Shown in pieces: positions 28,455-40,270 of a stretch of 64,000 nt of DNA. A program made the translations under genes and the position numbers. A model generated the notes under the pieces. That model saw only the letters and a program-made list of their open reading frames with translations, ran no database searches and was not told where the DNA came from. Each line of letters begins with the position of its first letter. Position 1 is the stretch's first letter. Source of the stretch: Enterococcus sp. DIV0212c (GTDB taxonomy: Bacteria; Bacillota; Bacilli; Lactobacillales; Enterococcaceae); the NCBI RefSeq assembly GCF_017377505.1, contig NZ_JAFREN010000029.1:34940-98939 (forward strand). Reading direction: 5' to 3'.

Positions 28455-29078
28455 ATGCCGAATGTAGCATTATTTAAACAAGATGGAACTCAAAATGGTG
28501 AAATCACTTTAAACGAAGAGATTTTCGGAATCGAACCTAATGAAACAGTTGTCTACGATGCAATCATCATGCAACGTGCTTCATTAAGACAAGGTACACA
28601 CTCAGTAAAACATCGCGGAGAAGTTCGTGGTGGCGGCCGTAAACCATGGCGTCAAAAAGGAACTGGTCGTGCTCGTCAAGGTTCAATTCGTTCACCACAA
28701 TGGCGTGGAGGTGGCGTAGTCTTCGGACCAACACCACGTTCTTACAGCTACAAACTTCCTAAAAAAGTTCGTCGTTTAGCAATGAAATCTGTATTGTCAG
28801 ATAAAGTTGCTGAAAACAACTTGGTTGCTGTTGAAGCTTTAGGCTTTGATGCACCAAAAACAAAAGAATTCAAACAAGTTCTTACAAACTTATCTATCGA
28901 TGCGAAAGTATTAGTTGTTTTAGAAACAGGGAATGATTTTGCAGCATTGTCTGCACGTAATCTACCAAACGTTTCTGTAGTAACTTCTGATAACGTAAGT
29001 GTTTTAGATATCGTTTCTAATACTAAAGTATTGGCAACACAAACTGCTCTTACTCAAATTGAGGAGGTGCTTGCATAA
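28455..29078 (+). CDS. rplD: 50S ribosomal protein L4
   Basis: L4 (207 residues) carries the tunnel loop [20 protein letters not shown]. In E. coli it represses its own operon; whether the leader upstream of rpsJ responds to it here is unknown. Its last base overlaps the rplW start (TAATG). Confidence 0.98.
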   Translation: MPNVALFKQDGTQNGEITLNEEIFGIEPNETVVYDAIIMQRASLRQGTHSVKHRGEVRGGGRKPWRQKGTGRARQGSIRSPQWRGGGVVFGPTPRSYSYKLPKKVRRLAMKSVLSDKVAENNLVAVEALGFDAPKTKEFKQVLTNLSIDAKVLVVLETGNDFAALSARNLPNVSVVTSDNVSVLDIVSNTKVLATQTALTQIEEVLA

Positions 29079-29368
29079 TGAACTTACTAGATCAAATCAA
29101 ACGCCCAGTGATCACTGAAAAATCCATGCTTGCTATGGACGAAAAGAAATACACTTTCGAAGTAGACACTCGCGCAAATAAAACTTTAGTAAAACAAGCT
29201 GTTGAAGCAGCTTTTGATGTTAAAGTTAAAAACGTAAACATCATGAACGTACGTCCTAAATTCAAACGTATGGGTAAACATGCTGGATACACTAAAAAAC
29301 GTCGCAAAGCAATTGTGACATTAACAACTGATTCAAAAGAAATTCAAATTTTCGATGCTGCTGAATAA
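29078..29368 (+). CDS. rplW: 50S ribosomal protein L23
   Basis: L23 (96 residues) lies at the tunnel exit and docks trigger factor and [12 protein letters not shown] near the start is conserved. GAGGAGGTG inside the end of rplD serves as its ribosome binding site. Confidence 0.97.
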   Translation: MNLLDQIKRPVITEKSMLAMDEKKYTFEVDTRANKTLVKQAVEAAFDVKVKNVNIMNVRPKFKRMGKHAGYTKKRRKAIVTLTTDSKEIQIFDAAE

Positions 29369-29406
29369 GCAGTCCATGTTAACTATTAAATGGGAGGGAA
29401 AAAGAC

Positions 29407-30237
29407 GTGGCGATTAAAAAGTATAAACCTACCACAAATGGCCGTCGTAATATGACAGCATCTGATTTCGCTGAAATTACGACATCAACACCTGAAAAAA
29501 CGTTGTTGGCGCCATTAAAAAACCATGCCGGTCGTAACAACAATGGTCGTATTACAGTTCGTCATCAAGGTGGCGGTCACAAACGTCAATACCGTATGAT
29601 CGACTTCAAACGTAATAAAGATAACGTTGTAGCGGTTGTCAAAACTATCGAGTATGATCCAAACCGTTCTGCTAACATCGCGTTAGTACATTACGAAGAT
29701 GGAATTAAAGCATACATTCTAGCACCAAAAGGATTGGAAGTAGGCATGCGCCTTGTTTCTGGTACTGATGCAGATATTAAAGTAGGGAACGCATTACCAT
29801 TGGAAAACATTCCAGTAGGTACTGTTGTCCACAACATTGAAATGAAACCTGGTAAAGGCGGTCAATTGATTCGTTCTGCTGGAACAAGTGCTCAAGTACT
29901 TGGTAAAGAAGGCAAATACGTATTAATCCGTTTGAACTCTGGTGAAGTTCGTATGATCTTAGCAACTTGCCGTGCAACTATCGGTTCTGTTGGTAACGAG
30001 CAACACGAATTAATCAATATTGGTAAAGCAGGCCGCTCTCGTTGGATGCGTAAACGCCCAACTGTACGTGGTAGCGTAATGAACCCGAACGATCACCCAC
30101 ACGGTGGTGGTGAAGGTAAACAACCGATCGGACGTAAAGCTCCAGTATCACCTTGGGGTCAACCAGCTATCGGCTTGAAAACTCGTAATAAAAGAGCTAA
30201 ATCCGACAAATTTATCGTTCGTCGTCGTACTAAATAA
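29407..30237 (+). CDS. rplB: 50S ribosomal protein L2
   Basis: L2 (276 residues) supports subunit joining and peptidyl transfer. It begins [17 protein letters not shown] from a GTG start after GGGAGGG, and ends with the conserved [13 protein letters not shown] loop and [19 protein letters not shown]. Confidence 0.98.
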   Translation: MAIKKYKPTTNGRRNMTASDFAEITTSTPEKTLLAPLKNHAGRNNNGRITVRHQGGGHKRQYRMIDFKRNKDNVVAVVKTIEYDPNRSANIALVHYEDGIKAYILAPKGLEVGMRLVSGTDADIKVGNALPLENIPVGTVVHNIEMKPGKGGQLIRSAGTSAQVLGKEGKYVLIRLNSGEVRMILATCRATIGSVGNEQHELINIGKAGRSRWMRKRPTVRGSVMNPNDHPHGGGEGKQPIGRKAPVSPWGQPAIGLKTRNKRAKSDKFIVRRRTK

Positions 30238-30279
30238 TTTTTTTGACCATGTGTCGTACATTTTGAGAGGAGGTTCACC

Positions 30280-30558
30280 ATGGGTCGTAGTTTAAAGAAA
30301 GGGCCTTTCGCAGATGAGCATCTAATGAAAAAAGTAGAAGCTCAACAAGGTGCCGAAAAGAAAAAAGTAATTAAAACTTGGTCTCGCCGTTCAACAATTT
30401 TTCCAACATTCGTTGGATTTACAATTGCTGTATATGATGGACGTAAACACGTTCCAGTATACATCCAAGAAGACATGGTAGGACATAAATTAGGTGAATT
30501 TGCACCAACTAGAACTTATCGTGGCCACGGAGCCGACGATAAGAAAACTAGACGTTAA
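30280..30558 (+). CDS. rpsS: 30S ribosomal protein S19
   Basis: S19 (92 residues) binds the 30S head. [15 protein letters not shown] and [14 protein letters not shown] are conserved. GAGAGGAGG precedes the ATG. Confidence 0.98.
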   Translation: MGRSLKKGPFADEHLMKKVEAQQGAEKKKVIKTWSRRSTIFPTFVGFTIAVYDGRKHVPVYIQEDMVGHKLGEFAPTRTYRGHGADDKKTRR

Positions 30559-30579
30559 TTTTGAGGGGAGGAAATGCAA

Positions 30580-30927
30580 ATGTCAGAACAAATTACATCA
30601 GCTAAGGCAACTGCAAAAACAGTTCGCACTTCACCTCGTAAAGCCCGTTTAGTAATCGATCTTATCAGAGGTAAAAGCGTTGCGGATGCAATTTCTATCT
30701 TGAAATTCATGCCAAACAAATCTGCTGGAATCATTGAGAAAGTTTTAATGTCAGCAGTTGCTAACGCAGAAAATAACTTTGACTTAGACGTTGAAAACTT
30801 AGTAGTATCTGAAGCATTTGTCAACGAAGGACCAACAATGAAACGCTTCCGTCCACGTGCAAAAGGTTCAGCATCACCAATTAACAAACGTACAAGTCAT
30901 CTTACAGTAGTCGTATCAGAAAAATAA
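30580..30927 (+). CDS. rplV: 50S ribosomal protein L22
   Basis: L22 (115 residues) lines the exit tunnel. I chose ATG 30580 ([11 protein letters not shown]) because GGGGAGGAA is too close to the ATG at 30574. [17 protein letters not shown] and the hairpin [10 protein letters not shown] are conserved. Confidence 0.96.
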   Translation: MSEQITSAKATAKTVRTSPRKARLVIDLIRGKSVADAISILKFMPNKSAGIIEKVLMSAVANAENNFDLDVENLVVSEAFVNEGPTMKRFRPRAKGSASPINKRTSHLTVVVSEK

Positions 30928-31037
30928 TCTGTTTTAAACAGATGTCACTTGATAAGAGGAGGACCATTATTCTTAATGCTTTGGCATTTTGAACTAGTGG
31001 CAACCGAACCTTAAAAGATTAAGAGGAGGGACAATCA

Positions 31038-31694
31038 GTGGGTCAAAAAGTACATCCAATAGGAATGCGTGTAGGCATCATCCGCGACTGGGATGCAAAA
31101 TGGTATGCTGAAAAAGAGTATGCTGAGTTCTTACACGAAGATTTAAGAATCCGTAAATTTATCGCGACAAAACTTGCTGATGCCGCTGTGTCTACAATTG
31201 AGATCGAGCGCGCTGCAAATCGTGTGAATATTTCAATCCACACAGCTAAACCAGGTATGGTTATCGGTAAAGGCGGATCTGAAGTCGAAAACCTAAGAAA
31301 ATCATTGAATTCATTAACTGGTAAAAGAGTTCATATCAACATCATTGAAATCAAAAAACCAGATTTAGATGCAAAATTAGTAGGCGAAGGAATTGCACGT
31401 CAATTAGAAAATCGTGTTGCTTTCCGTCGTGCTCAAAAACAAGCGATCCAACGCACTATGCGTTCAGGCGCTAAAGGTATCAAAACACAAGTATCAGGTC
31501 GTTTAAACGGTGCTGATATCGCTCGTTCAGAAGGTTACTCTGAAGGTACAGTTCCACTTCACACTTTGCGTGCTGATATTGATTACGCATGGGAAGAAGC
31601 TGACACAACTTACGGAAAATTAGGAGTTAAAGTGTGGATTTACCGTGGAGAAATTCTTCCAACGAAAAAAAACGCTGAGAAAGGAGGGAAATAA
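31038..31694 (+). CDS. rpsC: 30S ribosomal protein S3
   Basis: S3 (218 residues) guards the mRNA entry channel. It starts at GTG after GAGGAGGG ([19 protein letters not shown]) and has a KH motif ([11 protein letters not shown]). A second AGAGGAGGA in the 110-base gap from rplV has no gene attached to it. Confidence 0.98.
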   Translation: MGQKVHPIGMRVGIIRDWDAKWYAEKEYAEFLHEDLRIRKFIATKLADAAVSTIEIERAANRVNISIHTAKPGMVIGKGGSEVENLRKSLNSLTGKRVHINIIEIKKPDLDAKLVGEGIARQLENRVAFRRAQKQAIQRTMRSGAKGIKTQVSGRLNGADIARSEGYSEGTVPLHTLRADIDYAWEEADTTYGKLGVKVWIYRGEILPTKKNAEKGGK

Positions 31695-31696
31695 TC

Positions 31697-32131
31697 ATGT
31701 TAGTACCTAAACGTGTAAAACACCGTCGTGAATTTAGAGGTAAAATGCGTGGTGAAGCCAAAGGTGGAAAAGAAGTAACATTTGGTGAATGGGGTTTACA
31801 AGCAACTGAATCTCACTGGATTACTAACCGTCAAATCGAAGCTGCCCGTATTGCTATGACTCGTTATATGAAACGTGGCGGGAAAGTATGGATTAAAATT
31901 TTCCCTCACAAATCATACACAAGTAAAGCTATCGGTGTTCGTATGGGTAAAGGTAAAGGGGCACCTGAAGGCTGGGTTTCACCAGTTAAACGTGGCAAGA
32001 TCATGTTTGAAATCGCAGGCGTACCTGAAGAAGTAGCTCGTGAAGCACTTCGCCTTGCATCCCACAAATTACCGGTGAAAACCAAAATTGTAAAACGTGA
32101 GGAAATGGGTGGTGAATCGAATGAAGGTTAA
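31697..32131 (+). CDS. rplP: 50S ribosomal protein L16
   Basis: L16 (144 residues) sits near the A-site t[22 protein letters not shown] and [15 protein letters not shown], with the evernimicin-site arginine region, are conserved. It begins two bases after rpsC and overlaps rpmC by eleven. Confidence 0.98.
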   Translation: MLVPKRVKHRREFRGKMRGEAKGGKEVTFGEWGLQATESHWITNRQIEAARIAMTRYMKRGGKVWIKIFPHKSYTSKAIGVRMGKGKGAPEGWVSPVKRGKIMFEIAGVPEEVAREALRLASHKLPVKTKIVKREEMGGESNEG

Positions 32132-32309
32132 AGAAATCAGAGAATTAACCACTGCCGAAATGCTTGAAAAAGAAAAGCAATTCAAAGAAGAATTATTTAA
32201 TCTTAGATTCCAACTAGCAACAGGTCAATTAGAAAACACTGCACGTATTCAAGAAGTACGTCAATCGATTGCACGCATCAAAACAGTATTGCGTGAACAA
32301 GCTAACTAA
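32121..32309 (+). CDS. rpmC: 50S ribosomal protein L29
   Basis: L29 (62 residues, [20 protein letters not shown]) is a two-helix protein at the tunnel exit. The frame is open from 32097, but ATG 32121, behind GGGTGGTGA within rplP, gives the family start. Confidence 0.96.
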   Translation: MKVKEIRELTTAEMLEKEKQFKEELFNLRFQLATGQLENTARIQEVRQSIARIKTVLREQAN

Positions 32310-32332
32310 TAGTGGAAGGAGGCCAAACGCGT

Positions 32333-32599
32333 ATGACTGAAGAAAGAAATCAACGCAAAGTTTACCAAGGTCGTGTTGTTTCAGACAAAATGGATAAAAC
32401 TATCACTGTTGTCGTAGAAACGAAGAAAAACCATCCTATTTATGGTAAACGTATGAAATATTCTAAGAAATACAAAGCTCATGATGAAAACAACACTGCA
32501 AAAGTTGGAGACATCGTAAGAATCATGGAAACTCGTCCATTATCAGCTACAAAACGTTTCCGTTTACTAGAGGTAGTCGAAGAAGCAGTTATTATCTAA
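32333..32599 (+). CDS. rpsQ: 30S ribosomal protein S17
   Basis: S17 (88 residues) is an OB-fold primary binder of 16S rRNA. GGAAGGAGG lies just upstream of ATG 32333; the GTG at 32312 would put that site inside the gene. [14 protein letters not shown] and the HPIYGKRM loop are conserved. Confidence 0.96.
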   Translation: MTEERNQRKVYQGRVVSDKMDKTITVVVETKKNHPIYGKRMKYSKKYKAHDENNTAKVGDIVRIMETRPLSATKRFRLLEVVEEAVII

Positions 32600-32628
32600 T
32601 AAAAACGAGATTTTCCTATATAGATTGA

Positions 32629-33027
<399 letters not shown>

Positions 33028-33061
33028 TCAGGACACGTATCAAAGGAGGTGCGAAACAGTA

Positions 33062-33370
33062 ATGTTTGTTAAAAAAGGCGATAAAGTGAAAATTATCACT
33101 GGTAAAGACAAAAATAAAGAAGGCGTTGTATTAGCAGCGTTTCCTAAAAAAGACAAAGTCATCGTTGAAGGTGTTAACATCATGAAAAAACACCAAAAAC
33201 CTAACCAAGCAGCGCCGCAAGGCGGAATCCTAGAAGTAGAAGCGCCGATTCATGTTTCTAATGTAATGGTGATTGACGGAACAGGTGTAGCTGGTCGTGT
33301 AGGTTACAAAGAAGTCGATGGTAAAAAAGTCCGTGTTTCTAAAAAAACCGGTGAAGTCTTAGATAAATAG
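33062..33370 (+). CDS. rplX: 50S ribosomal protein L24
   Basis: L24 (102 residues) starts 50S assembly. The KOW motif [19 protein letters not shown] is at the N-terminus. AAAGGAGGTG precedes the ATG. Confidence 0.97.
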   Translation: MFVKKGDKVKIITGKDKNKEGVVLAAFPKKDKVIVEGVNIMKKHQKPNQAAPQGGILEVEAPIHVSNVMVIDGTGVAGRVGYKEVDGKKVRVSKKTGEVLDK

Positions 33371-33396
33371 ATTAAAAGGAAGGAGGGGCTTACTAA

Positions 33397-33936
33397 ATGA
33401 ACCGCCTGAAAGAAAAATATATTAAAGAAATTACTCCATCATTAGTGGAAAAATTTAATTATAGTTCAGTTATGCAAACACCAAAAGTTGATAAGATCGT
33501 TATTAACATGGGTGTGGGTGACGCTGTTTCAAACGCAAAAAACTTAGATAAAGCAGTTGAAGAATTAGCATTGATCACAGGTCAAAAACCTTTAATCACT
33601 AAAGCTAAGAAATCAATCGCTGGTTTCCGTTTACGTGAAGGCATGCCAATCGGTGCGAAAGTTACTTTACGCGGAGAAAGAATGTACGAATTTTTAGATA
33701 AATTAGTATCTGTTTCTCTACCTCGTGTACGTGACTTCCACGGAGTAAGCAAAAAAGCCTTTGATGGACGTGGTAACTACACTTTAGGTATTAAAGAACA
33801 ATTAATCTTCCCAGAAGTTGATTATGATTTAGTAGATAAAGTACGCGGTATGGACATCGTTATTGTAACAACAGCAAACACAGATGAAGAATCTCGTGAA
33901 TTGTTGGCACAATTAGGTATGCCATTCCAAAAATAA
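33397..33936 (+). CDS. rplE: 50S ribosomal protein L5
   Basis: L5 (179 residues) binds 5S rRNA and the P-site t[19 protein letters not shown] and [19 protein letters not shown] are conserved. GAAGGAGGG precedes the ATG. Confidence 0.98.
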   Translation: MNRLKEKYIKEITPSLVEKFNYSSVMQTPKVDKIVINMGVGDAVSNAKNLDKAVEELALITGQKPLITKAKKSIAGFRLREGMPIGAKVTLRGERMYEFLDKLVSVSLPRVRDFHGVSKKAFDGRGNYTLGIKEQLIFPEVDYDLVDKVRGMDIVIVTTANTDEESRELLAQLGMPFQK

Positions 33937-33954
33937 TAAAAGGAGGCGAACTAC

Positions 33955-34140
33955 GTGGCTAAAAAATCAATGATTGCTAAAAACAAACGCCCTGCAAAAC
34001 ATTCAACACAAGCGTATACTCGTTGTGAACGTTGCGGACGTCCACATTCAGTTTATCGTAAATTTCATCTTTGCCGTATTTGCTTCCGCGAACTTGCCTA
34101 TAAAGGTCAAATTCCCGGCGTGAAGAAAGCTAGCTGGTAA
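33955..34140 (+). CDS. rpsN: 30S ribosomal protein S14, zinc-binding type
   Basis: This 61-residue S14 is the C+ (type Z) form with zinc cysteines 24, 27, 40 and 43 in CERCGRP and [11 protein letters not shown] start after AAAGGAGGCG. A zinc-independent paralogue often exists elsewhere in enterococci; none is in this window. Confidence 0.97.
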   Translation: MAKKSMIAKNKRPAKHSTQAYTRCERCGRPHSVYRKFHLCRICFRELAYKGQIPGVKKASW

Positions 34141-34175
34141 ACAAGTAAACTCGCATAAAGGAGGTAAATAGTTCA

Positions 34176-34574
34176 ATGGTCATGACAGATCCAATTGCAG
34201 ATTTTCTAACGCGCATTCGTAATGCAAACATGGTTAAACATGAAAGCTTAGAAGTGCCTGCGTCAAAAATCAAACGTGATATCGCTGAAATCTTGAAACG
34301 TGAAGGTTTTGTACGCGATGTAGAATATATCGAAGATGACAAACAAGGCGTGATTCGTGTTTTCCTTAAATACGGTAAAAACGAAGAACGTGTTATCACA
34401 AACTTAAAACGTATCTCTAAACCAGGTTTACGTGCTTATGTCAAATCTGACGAAGTACCTAAAGTATTGAATGGTCTAGGAATCGCGATTATCTCTACTT
34501 CTGAAGGTGTTGTAACTGATAAAGAAGCAAGAGCTAAAAACATCGGCGGCGAAGTAATCGCCTACGTATGGTAA
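34176..34574 (+). CDS. rpsH: 30S ribosomal protein S8
   Basis: S8 (132 residues) binds central 16S rRNA; in E. coli it represses the spc operon. [16 protein letters not shown] and [22 protein letters not shown] are conserved. AAAGGAGGT precedes the ATG; the second ATG (codon 3) is also possible. Confidence 0.98.
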   Translation: MVMTDPIADFLTRIRNANMVKHESLEVPASKIKRDIAEILKREGFVRDVEYIEDDKQGVIRVFLKYGKNEERVITNLKRISKPGLRAYVKSDEVPKVLNGLGIAIISTSEGVVTDKEARAKNIGGEVIAYVW

Positions 34575-34605
34575 TTTAAAAAAACACACAAGGAGGTGTC
34601 TCTAA

Positions 34606-35142
34606 GTGAGCCGTATTGGTAATAAAATCGTTGTACTTCCTGCTGGCGTTGAAGTCAAACAAGAAGGAAACAACATTACTGTAAAAGGACCTAAAGGTGA
34701 ATTAACACGTGAATTTTCTGCTGATATCACAATGAATATCGAAGGAAATGAAGTAACATTCACTCGTCCAAATGATAGCAAAGACATGAAAACAATTCAC
34801 GGAACAACTCGTGCGAACTTCAACAACATGGTTGTTGGTGTAAGTACAGGCTTTGAAAAAGGTCTTGAACTTATCGGGGTTGGTTACCGTGCTCAGATGC
34901 AAGGGACTAAATTAGTTCTTAACGTTGGGTATTCTCATCCAGTAGAAATCACACCACCAGCTGGTGTAACTGTAGAAGTACCTTCGAATACACAAGTGAT
35001 TGTTAAAGGAGCTAACAAAGAACACGTTGGTGAATTAGCAGCAAACATTCGTGGAACTCGTCCTCCAGAACCTTATAAAGGCAAAGGAATCCGTTATGTT
35101 GGCGAATTCGTACGTCGTAAAGAAGGTAAAACTGGTAAATAA
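34606..35142 (+). CDS. rplF: 50S ribosomal protein L6
   Basis: L6 (178 residues) lies near the factor-binding site. It starts at GTG after [26 protein letters not shown] and [16 protein letters not shown] are conserved. Confidence 0.98.
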   Translation: MSRIGNKIVVLPAGVEVKQEGNNITVKGPKGELTREFSADITMNIEGNEVTFTRPNDSKDMKTIHGTTRANFNNMVVGVSTGFEKGLELIGVGYRAQMQGTKLVLNVGYSHPVEITPPAGVTVEVPSNTQVIVKGANKEHVGELAANIRGTRPPEPYKGKGIRYVGEFVRRKEGKTGK

Positions 35143-35238
35143 TAGCAACTTGAGAGTTATTTTTCAATTGTATTTGAAAAATAACGATCCGTTGTCTATC
35201 GCAGCTTAATAGCTAGCAAATACAAAGAGGTGACAATT

Positions 35239-35595
35239 GTGATTACAAAACCAGATAAAAACAAAACACGCCAAAAGAGACATCGTCGTGTACGTAACAA
35301 AATCTCTGGTACTGCTGAGTGCCCACGCTTGAACGTATTCCGTTCTAACAAAAACATCTACGCGCAAATCATTGATGACGTAGCGGGTGTAACGCTAGCA
35401 AGTGCCTCTGCCTTAGATAAAGAAATTTCAGGTGGAAACAAAACAGAAACAGCCGCAGCTGTTGGTAAACTAATCGCTGAACGTGCCGCTGAAAAAGGCG
35501 TTAAAGTAGTAGTCTTTGACCGTGGTGGATACCTTTACCATGGCCGCGTGCAAGCTTTAGCTGAAGCAGCGCGTGAAAATGGACTAGAATTTTAG
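35239..35595 (+). CDS. rplR: 50S ribosomal protein L18
   Basis: L18 (118 residues) binds 5S rRNA. GTG 35239 ([19 protein letters not shown]) is preferred because GAGGTGA overlaps the earlier GTG at 35230. [22 protein letters not shown] closes the protein. Confidence 0.96.
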   Translation: MITKPDKNKTRQKRHRRVRNKISGTAECPRLNVFRSNKNIYAQIIDDVAGVTLASASALDKEISGGNKTETAAAVGKLIAERAAEKGVKVVVFDRGGYLYHGRVQALAEAARENGLEF

Positions 35596-35615
35596 GAGAA
35601 GGAGGAACACCATTC

Positions 35616-36116
35616 ATGGTTTATATTGATCCAAAACACTTGGAATTAGAAGACCGCGTGGTTTCTATCAACCGTGTAACTAAAGTTGTTAAAGGTGGAC
35701 GTCGTCTACGCTTTGCAGCACTAGTTGTTGTGGGAGATAAAAACGGTCACGTTGGCTTTGGGACTGGTAAAGCACAAGAAGTGCCAGAAGCAATCCGTAA
35801 AGCAATCGAAGACGCGAAGAAAAACTTAGTTGAAGTGCCTATGGTTGGTTCTAGTATCCCTCACGAAGTGATCGGGGTATTCGGTGGTGGCCGTATCCTT
35901 ATGAAACCTGCAGTAGAAGGTTCTGGGGTTGCCGCTGGTGGACCAGTTCGTGCCGTATTGGAATTAGCTGGTGTAGCAGATATTACATCAAAATCATTAG
36001 GTTCAAATACACCAATCAACGTTGTTCGCGCAACAGTTGAAGGGTTAAAACAATTAAAACGTGCCGAAGAAGTGGCAGCACTTCGCGGTAAATCTGTAGA
36101 AGAAATCTTAGGATAA
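35616..36116 (+). CDS. rpsE: 30S ribosomal protein S5
   Basis: S5 (166 residues) helps decoding accuracy and mRNA unwinding. [22 protein letters not shown] carries the spectinomycin-site loop in wild-type form, and GAKxxxG-like loops follow ([15 protein letters not shown]). GAGAAGGAGG precedes the ATG. Confidence 0.98.
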   Translation: MVYIDPKHLELEDRVVSINRVTKVVKGGRRLRFAALVVVGDKNGHVGFGTGKAQEVPEAIRKAIEDAKKNLVEVPMVGSSIPHEVIGVFGGGRILMKPAVEGSGVAAGGPVRAVLELAGVADITSKSLGSNTPINVVRATVEGLKQLKRAEEVAALRGKSVEEILG

Positions 36117-36129
36117 GGAGGACAAAATA

Positions 36130-36309
36130 ATGGCTGAATTAAAAGTTACATTAAAACGCAGCGTTATCGGACGTCCTCAAAACCAAAAAGATACAGTTAA
36201 AGCACTAGGTTTAGGTAAACTAAACAGCTCTGTTGTTAAACCTGCGAATGAAGCAATCAAAGGTATGATCAACACTGTGTCACATTTAGTGGACGTTGAA
36301 GAAGTTTAA
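36130..36309 (+). CDS. rpmD: 50S ribosomal protein L30
   Basis: This short gene codes for 59 residues ([20 protein letters not shown] ... DVEEV). L30 is a small 50S protein. TAAGGAGG ends the preceding gene and serves as its ribosome binding site. The order rpsE-rpmD-rplO is the normal one. Confidence 0.96.
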   Translation: MAELKVTLKRSVIGRPQNQKDTVKALGLGKLNSSVVKPANEAIKGMINTVSHLVDVEEV

Positions 36310-36345
36310 TTTACAATAGTACATTGTTAAGGAGGTGCCAAACCA

Positions 36346-36789
36346 ATGAAACTTCATGAATTGAAACCTGCTGAAGGTTCACGCCAAGTACGTAACCGTG
36401 TTGGACGTGGTACTTCATCTGGTAATGGTAAAACATCCGGCCGTGGACAAAAAGGGCAAAAAGCTCGTTCAGGCGGTGGTGTAAGACTAGGATTTGAAGG
36501 GGGTCAAACTCCATTATTCCGTCGTTTACCAAAACGCGGCTTCACAAACATCAACCGTAAAGATTATGCAGTCATCAACTTAGATGTCTTAAATCGTTTC
36601 GAAGATGGAACTGAAGTAACACCTGCAGGCTTGATCGAAGCTGGAATCGTGAAAAACGAAAAAGCTGGAATCAAAGTTCTTGCCAATGGTGAATTAACAA
36701 CTAAAAAATTAACTGTGAAAGCAGCTAAATTCTCTAAAGCAGCAGAAGAAGCAATTGTTGCAGCTGGTGGATCAATCGAGGTGATCTAA
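36346..36789 (+). CDS. rplO: 50S ribosomal protein L15
   Basis: L15 (147 residues) has the basic, glycine-rich N-terminal arm ([20 protein letters not shown]) that enters rRNA. AAGGAGGTG precedes the ATG. Its stop overlaps the secY start (TAATG). Confidence 0.98.
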   Translation: MKLHELKPAEGSRQVRNRVGRGTSSGNGKTSGRGQKGQKARSGGGVRLGFEGGQTPLFRRLPKRGFTNINRKDYAVINLDVLNRFEDGTEVTPAGLIEAGIVKNEKAGIKVLANGELTTKKLTVKAAKFSKAAEEAIVAAGGSIEVI

Positions 36790-38087
36790 TGTTTAAACTA
36801 TTAAAAGACGCTTTTAAAGTCAAAGACATTAGATCAAAAATTTTGTTTACTGTATTCATTCTTTTTGTATTTCGTTTAGGTGCGCATATAACTGTACCTG
36901 GCGTAAATGCAAAAGGTTTGCAAGACTTAAGCAATTTACCATTTTTAAATATGTTGAATATGGTCAGTGGTAGTGCTATGCAAAACTTCTCTATCTTCTC
37001 GATGGGGGTTTCGCCTTACATTACAGCATCGATCATTATCCAACTATTACAAATGGACATCGTTCCAAAATTTGTAGAATGGTCGAAGCAAGGTGAAGTC
37101 GGACGTAAGAAATTGAATCAAGCAACAAGATATCTAACGATTGTCTTGGGTATAGCTCAATCTATTGGGATTACTGCTGGATTTAATCAATTAAGTTCAG
37201 TTGGGATCGTAAAAAATCCTAACATCAGCACTTTTGTAATGATCTCTGTAATTTTAACTGGTGGAACAATGTTTGTTACATGGTTAGGAGAACAAATTAC
37301 TGAAAAAGGAATCGGAAATGGTGTTTCAATGATTATCTTCGCGGGGATTATTTCTCGCTTACCAGAAGGAATCAAAGAGATCGTTGAGGATTACTTTATC
37401 AATATTGAATCTTCTAGAATTTGGCAATCTGCTATTTTCATTGTAATTTTGATTATTGCAATTTTAGCTGTCGTTACATTAGTAACATTTTTCCAGCAAG
37501 CAGAACGAAAAATTCCGATCCAATATACAAAACGAGTTTCTGGTGCACCAACTAGTAGTTATTTACCGTTAAAAGTAAATGCTGCCGGTGTTATCCCAGT
37601 TATCTTTGCTAGTTCGTTGATTGCAACGCCAAATGCTGTTTTACAAGCCTTCTCTAAGAGTTATTCTGGTGAAGGTTGGTATGATGTAATGACGCAAATT
37701 TTTAGTTACAATACCGTTCCAGGTGCGATTATTTATACTGTACTGATCGTCGCTTTCACATTCTTCTATGCTTTTGTTCAAGTTAACCCTGAGAAATTAG
37801 CGGAAAACTTACAAAAACAAGGAAGCTATATTCCAAGTGTACGACCAGGTAAAGGGACAGAAGAATATATTTCTGGAATGTTAATGAGACTAAGTGTTGT
37901 CGGTTCTATATTCCTAGGTTTAGTTGCCTTACTACCAATCATTGCACAAATGATTTGGAAGTTACCGCAATCTATCGGTCTAGGAGGAACGAGCTTACTG
38001 ATTGTAATTGGTGTTGCTTTAGAAACAGCAAAACAATTAGAAGGTTTAATGTTGAAACGTCAATATGTTGGCTTTATCAATAAGTAG
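36789..38087 (+). CDS. secY: Protein translocase subunit SecY
   Basis: SecY (432 residues) is the ten-helix channel through which preproteins, including the secreted enzymes in this window, cross the membrane. FRLGAHITVPGVNAKGL, GIGNGVSMIIFAGI and the C-terminal EGLMLKRQYVGFI are conserved. GAGGTG at the end of rplO serves as ribosome binding site; translation is coupled. Confidence 0.98.
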   Translation: MFKLLKDAFKVKDIRSKILFTVFILFVFRLGAHITVPGVNAKGLQDLSNLPFLNMLNMVSGSAMQNFSIFSMGVSPYITASIIIQLLQMDIVPKFVEWSKQGEVGRKKLNQATRYLTIVLGIAQSIGITAGFNQLSSVGIVKNPNISTFVMISVILTGGTMFVTWLGEQITEKGIGNGVSMIIFAGIISRLPEGIKEIVEDYFINIESSRIWQSAIFIVILIIAILAVVTLVTFFQQAERKIPIQYTKRVSGAPTSSYLPLKVNAAGVIPVIFASSLIATPNAVLQAFSKSYSGEGWYDVMTQIFSYNTVPGAIIYTVLIVAFTFFYAFVQVNPEKLAENLQKQGSYIPSVRPGKGTEEYISGMLMRLSVVGSIFLGLVALLPIIAQMIWKLPQSIGLGGTSLLIVIGVALETAKQLEGLMLKRQYVGFINK

Positions 38088-38132
38088 GAGTCGTGTGTTG
38101 AGGATTTCAACCCTCAGCACCATTCTCTCGCT

Positions 38133-38827
<695 letters not shown>

Positions 38828-38875
38828 TTGTTTGAATGGCCCGCAGTTTACCATTTGTGTTTGATTCAGATTCTC

Positions 38876-38904
38876 TTGCCAAATAGAATAGTTTATGATA
38901 GAAT
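38876..38904 (+). promoter_or_regulatory. Internal promoter before infA
   Basis: TTGCCA (38876-38881), 17 bases, TAGAAT (38899-38904). It lies in the 194-base adk-infA gap, where map is found in many Bacilli, and should drive infA through rplQ. TCTACC/GGTAGA-like pairing follows in the leader. Confidence 0.7.
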
Positions 38905-39021
38905 ATATCAGTCCGACTTCTACCTTTTTGTAGAGGTTTAATTGAAAATTCTAGGTGGGGGCTGAAGTTTCCGCCATTTTATCGTGTGAAAATGCGAAAC
39001 AAGTACAAGGAGGTACTGTGC

Positions 39022-39240
39022 GTGGCTAAAGAAGATATGATTGAAGTCGAAGGTACAGTCGTCGAAACTTTGCCGAATGCAATGTTTAAAGTTGAACTAG
39101 AAAATGGACACCAAGTTCTTGCTACTGTTTCCGGTAAGATCCGTATGCACTATATTCGAATTTTACCTGGGGATAAAGTGACTGTAGAGTTATCTCCATA
39201 TGATTTAACTCGTGGTCGAATCACTTATCGCTTTAAATAA
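39022..39240 (+). CDS. infA: Translation initiation factor IF-1
   Basis: IF-1 (72 residues, [20 protein letters not shown]) is an OB-fold factor at the ribosomal A site. GTG 39022 follows AAGGAGGTAC; the frame is open from 38986, but that start would be upstream of the binding site. Confidence 0.97.
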   Translation: MAKEDMIEVEGTVVETLPNAMFKVELENGHQVLATVSGKIRMHYIRILPGDKVTVELSPYDLTRGRITYRFK

Positions 39241-39272
39241 TTGTACTCCGTAAAATTCAGGGAGGTATTATC

Positions 39273-39389
39273 ATGAAAGTAAGACCATCAGTAAAACCAA
39301 TGTGTGAACATTGTAAAGTAATTCGCCGTAAAGGACGTGTTATGGTCATTTGCCCAGCAAATCCAAAACATAAACAACGTCAAGGATAA
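39273..39389 (+). CDS. rpmJ: 50S ribosomal protein L36, zinc form
   Basis: This gene codes for 38 residues starting [20 protein letters not shown], with zinc ligands Cys11, Cys14, Cys27 and His33. GGGAGGT precedes the ATG. Order infA-rpmJ-rpsM is standard. Confidence 0.97.
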   Translation: MKVRPSVKPMCEHCKVIRRKGRVMVICPANPKHKQRQG

Positions 39390-39407
39390 TAGGAGGTGTA
39401 ACGAATA

Positions 39408-39773
39408 ATGGCTCGTATTGCAGGAGTAGACATCCCTCGTGATAAACGTGTAGTAATTTCCCTTACTTATATTTTTGGTATTGGTAACACTACTGCTAAA
39501 AAAGTTTTAGCAAACGTTGGCGTATCTGAAGATATTCGTGTTCGTGACTTAACGAACGATCAAACAGATGCCATCCGTGCGGAAATTGATAAGTTAAAAG
39601 TTGAAGGTGATCTTCGTCGTGAAGTGAACTTGAACATCAAACGTTTGATGGAAATCGGTTCATACCGTGGAATCCGTCACCGTCGTGGATTACCAACTCG
39701 TGGACAAAACACGAAAAATAATGCACGTACTCGTAAAGGCCCAGCTCGTACTGTAGCAGGCAAGAAAAAATAA
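39408..39773 (+). CDS. rpsM: 30S ribosomal protein S13
   Basis: S13 (121 residues) bridges to the 50[29 protein letters not shown] and [18 protein letters not shown] are conserved. AGGAGGTG precedes the ATG. Confidence 0.98.
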   Translation: MARIAGVDIPRDKRVVISLTYIFGIGNTTAKKVLANVGVSEDIRVRDLTNDQTDAIRAEIDKLKVEGDLRREVNLNIKRLMEIGSYRGIRHRRGLPTRGQNTKNNARTRKGPARTVAGKKK

Positions 39774-39800
39774 TTCCTAAGTGAAGGAGGTTAGATCTTC

Positions 39801-40190
39801 ATGGCAGCAAAAAAAGTTAGTCGTAAACGCCGTGTGAAAAAGAATATAGAAACTGGGATTGCACATATCCATTCTACATTCAACAATACAATTGTAATGA
39901 TCACTGATAGTCATGGTAATGCATTGGCTTGGTCATCAGCAGGATCATTAGGCTTTAAAGGAAGTAAAAAATCAACACCGTTTGCAGCTCAAATGGCCGC
40001 AGAAGCTGCAACTAAAGCAGCACAAGAACACGGACTTAAAACTGTTGATGTAACAGTTAAAGGACCAGGTTCTGGACGTGAAGCAGCGATTCGTTCATTG
40101 CAAGCAACAGGTTTAGAAGTGACTGCAATTCGTGACGTGACTCCAGTTCCTCATAATGGATGCCGCCCTCCAAAACGCCGTCGTGTTTAA
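39801..40190 (+). CDS. rpsK: 30S ribosomal protein S11
   Basis: S11 (129 residues) lines the mRNA exit. [20 protein letters not shown] and [12 protein letters not shown] are conserved. AAGGAGGTT precedes the ATG. Confidence 0.98.
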   Translation: MAAKKVSRKRRVKKNIETGIAHIHSTFNNTIVMITDSHGNALAWSSAGSLGFKGSKKSTPFAAQMAAEAATKAAQEHGLKTVDVTVKGPGSGREAAIRSLQATGLEVTAIRDVTPVPHNGCRPPKRRRV

Positions 40191-40270
40191 TGAGTGCCAC
40201 TCATTCTGAGTTTGAATTAAGAACGTCATTGAACAAGACACTTTTCGTTTTGAAAGGGGTATAGATAAGA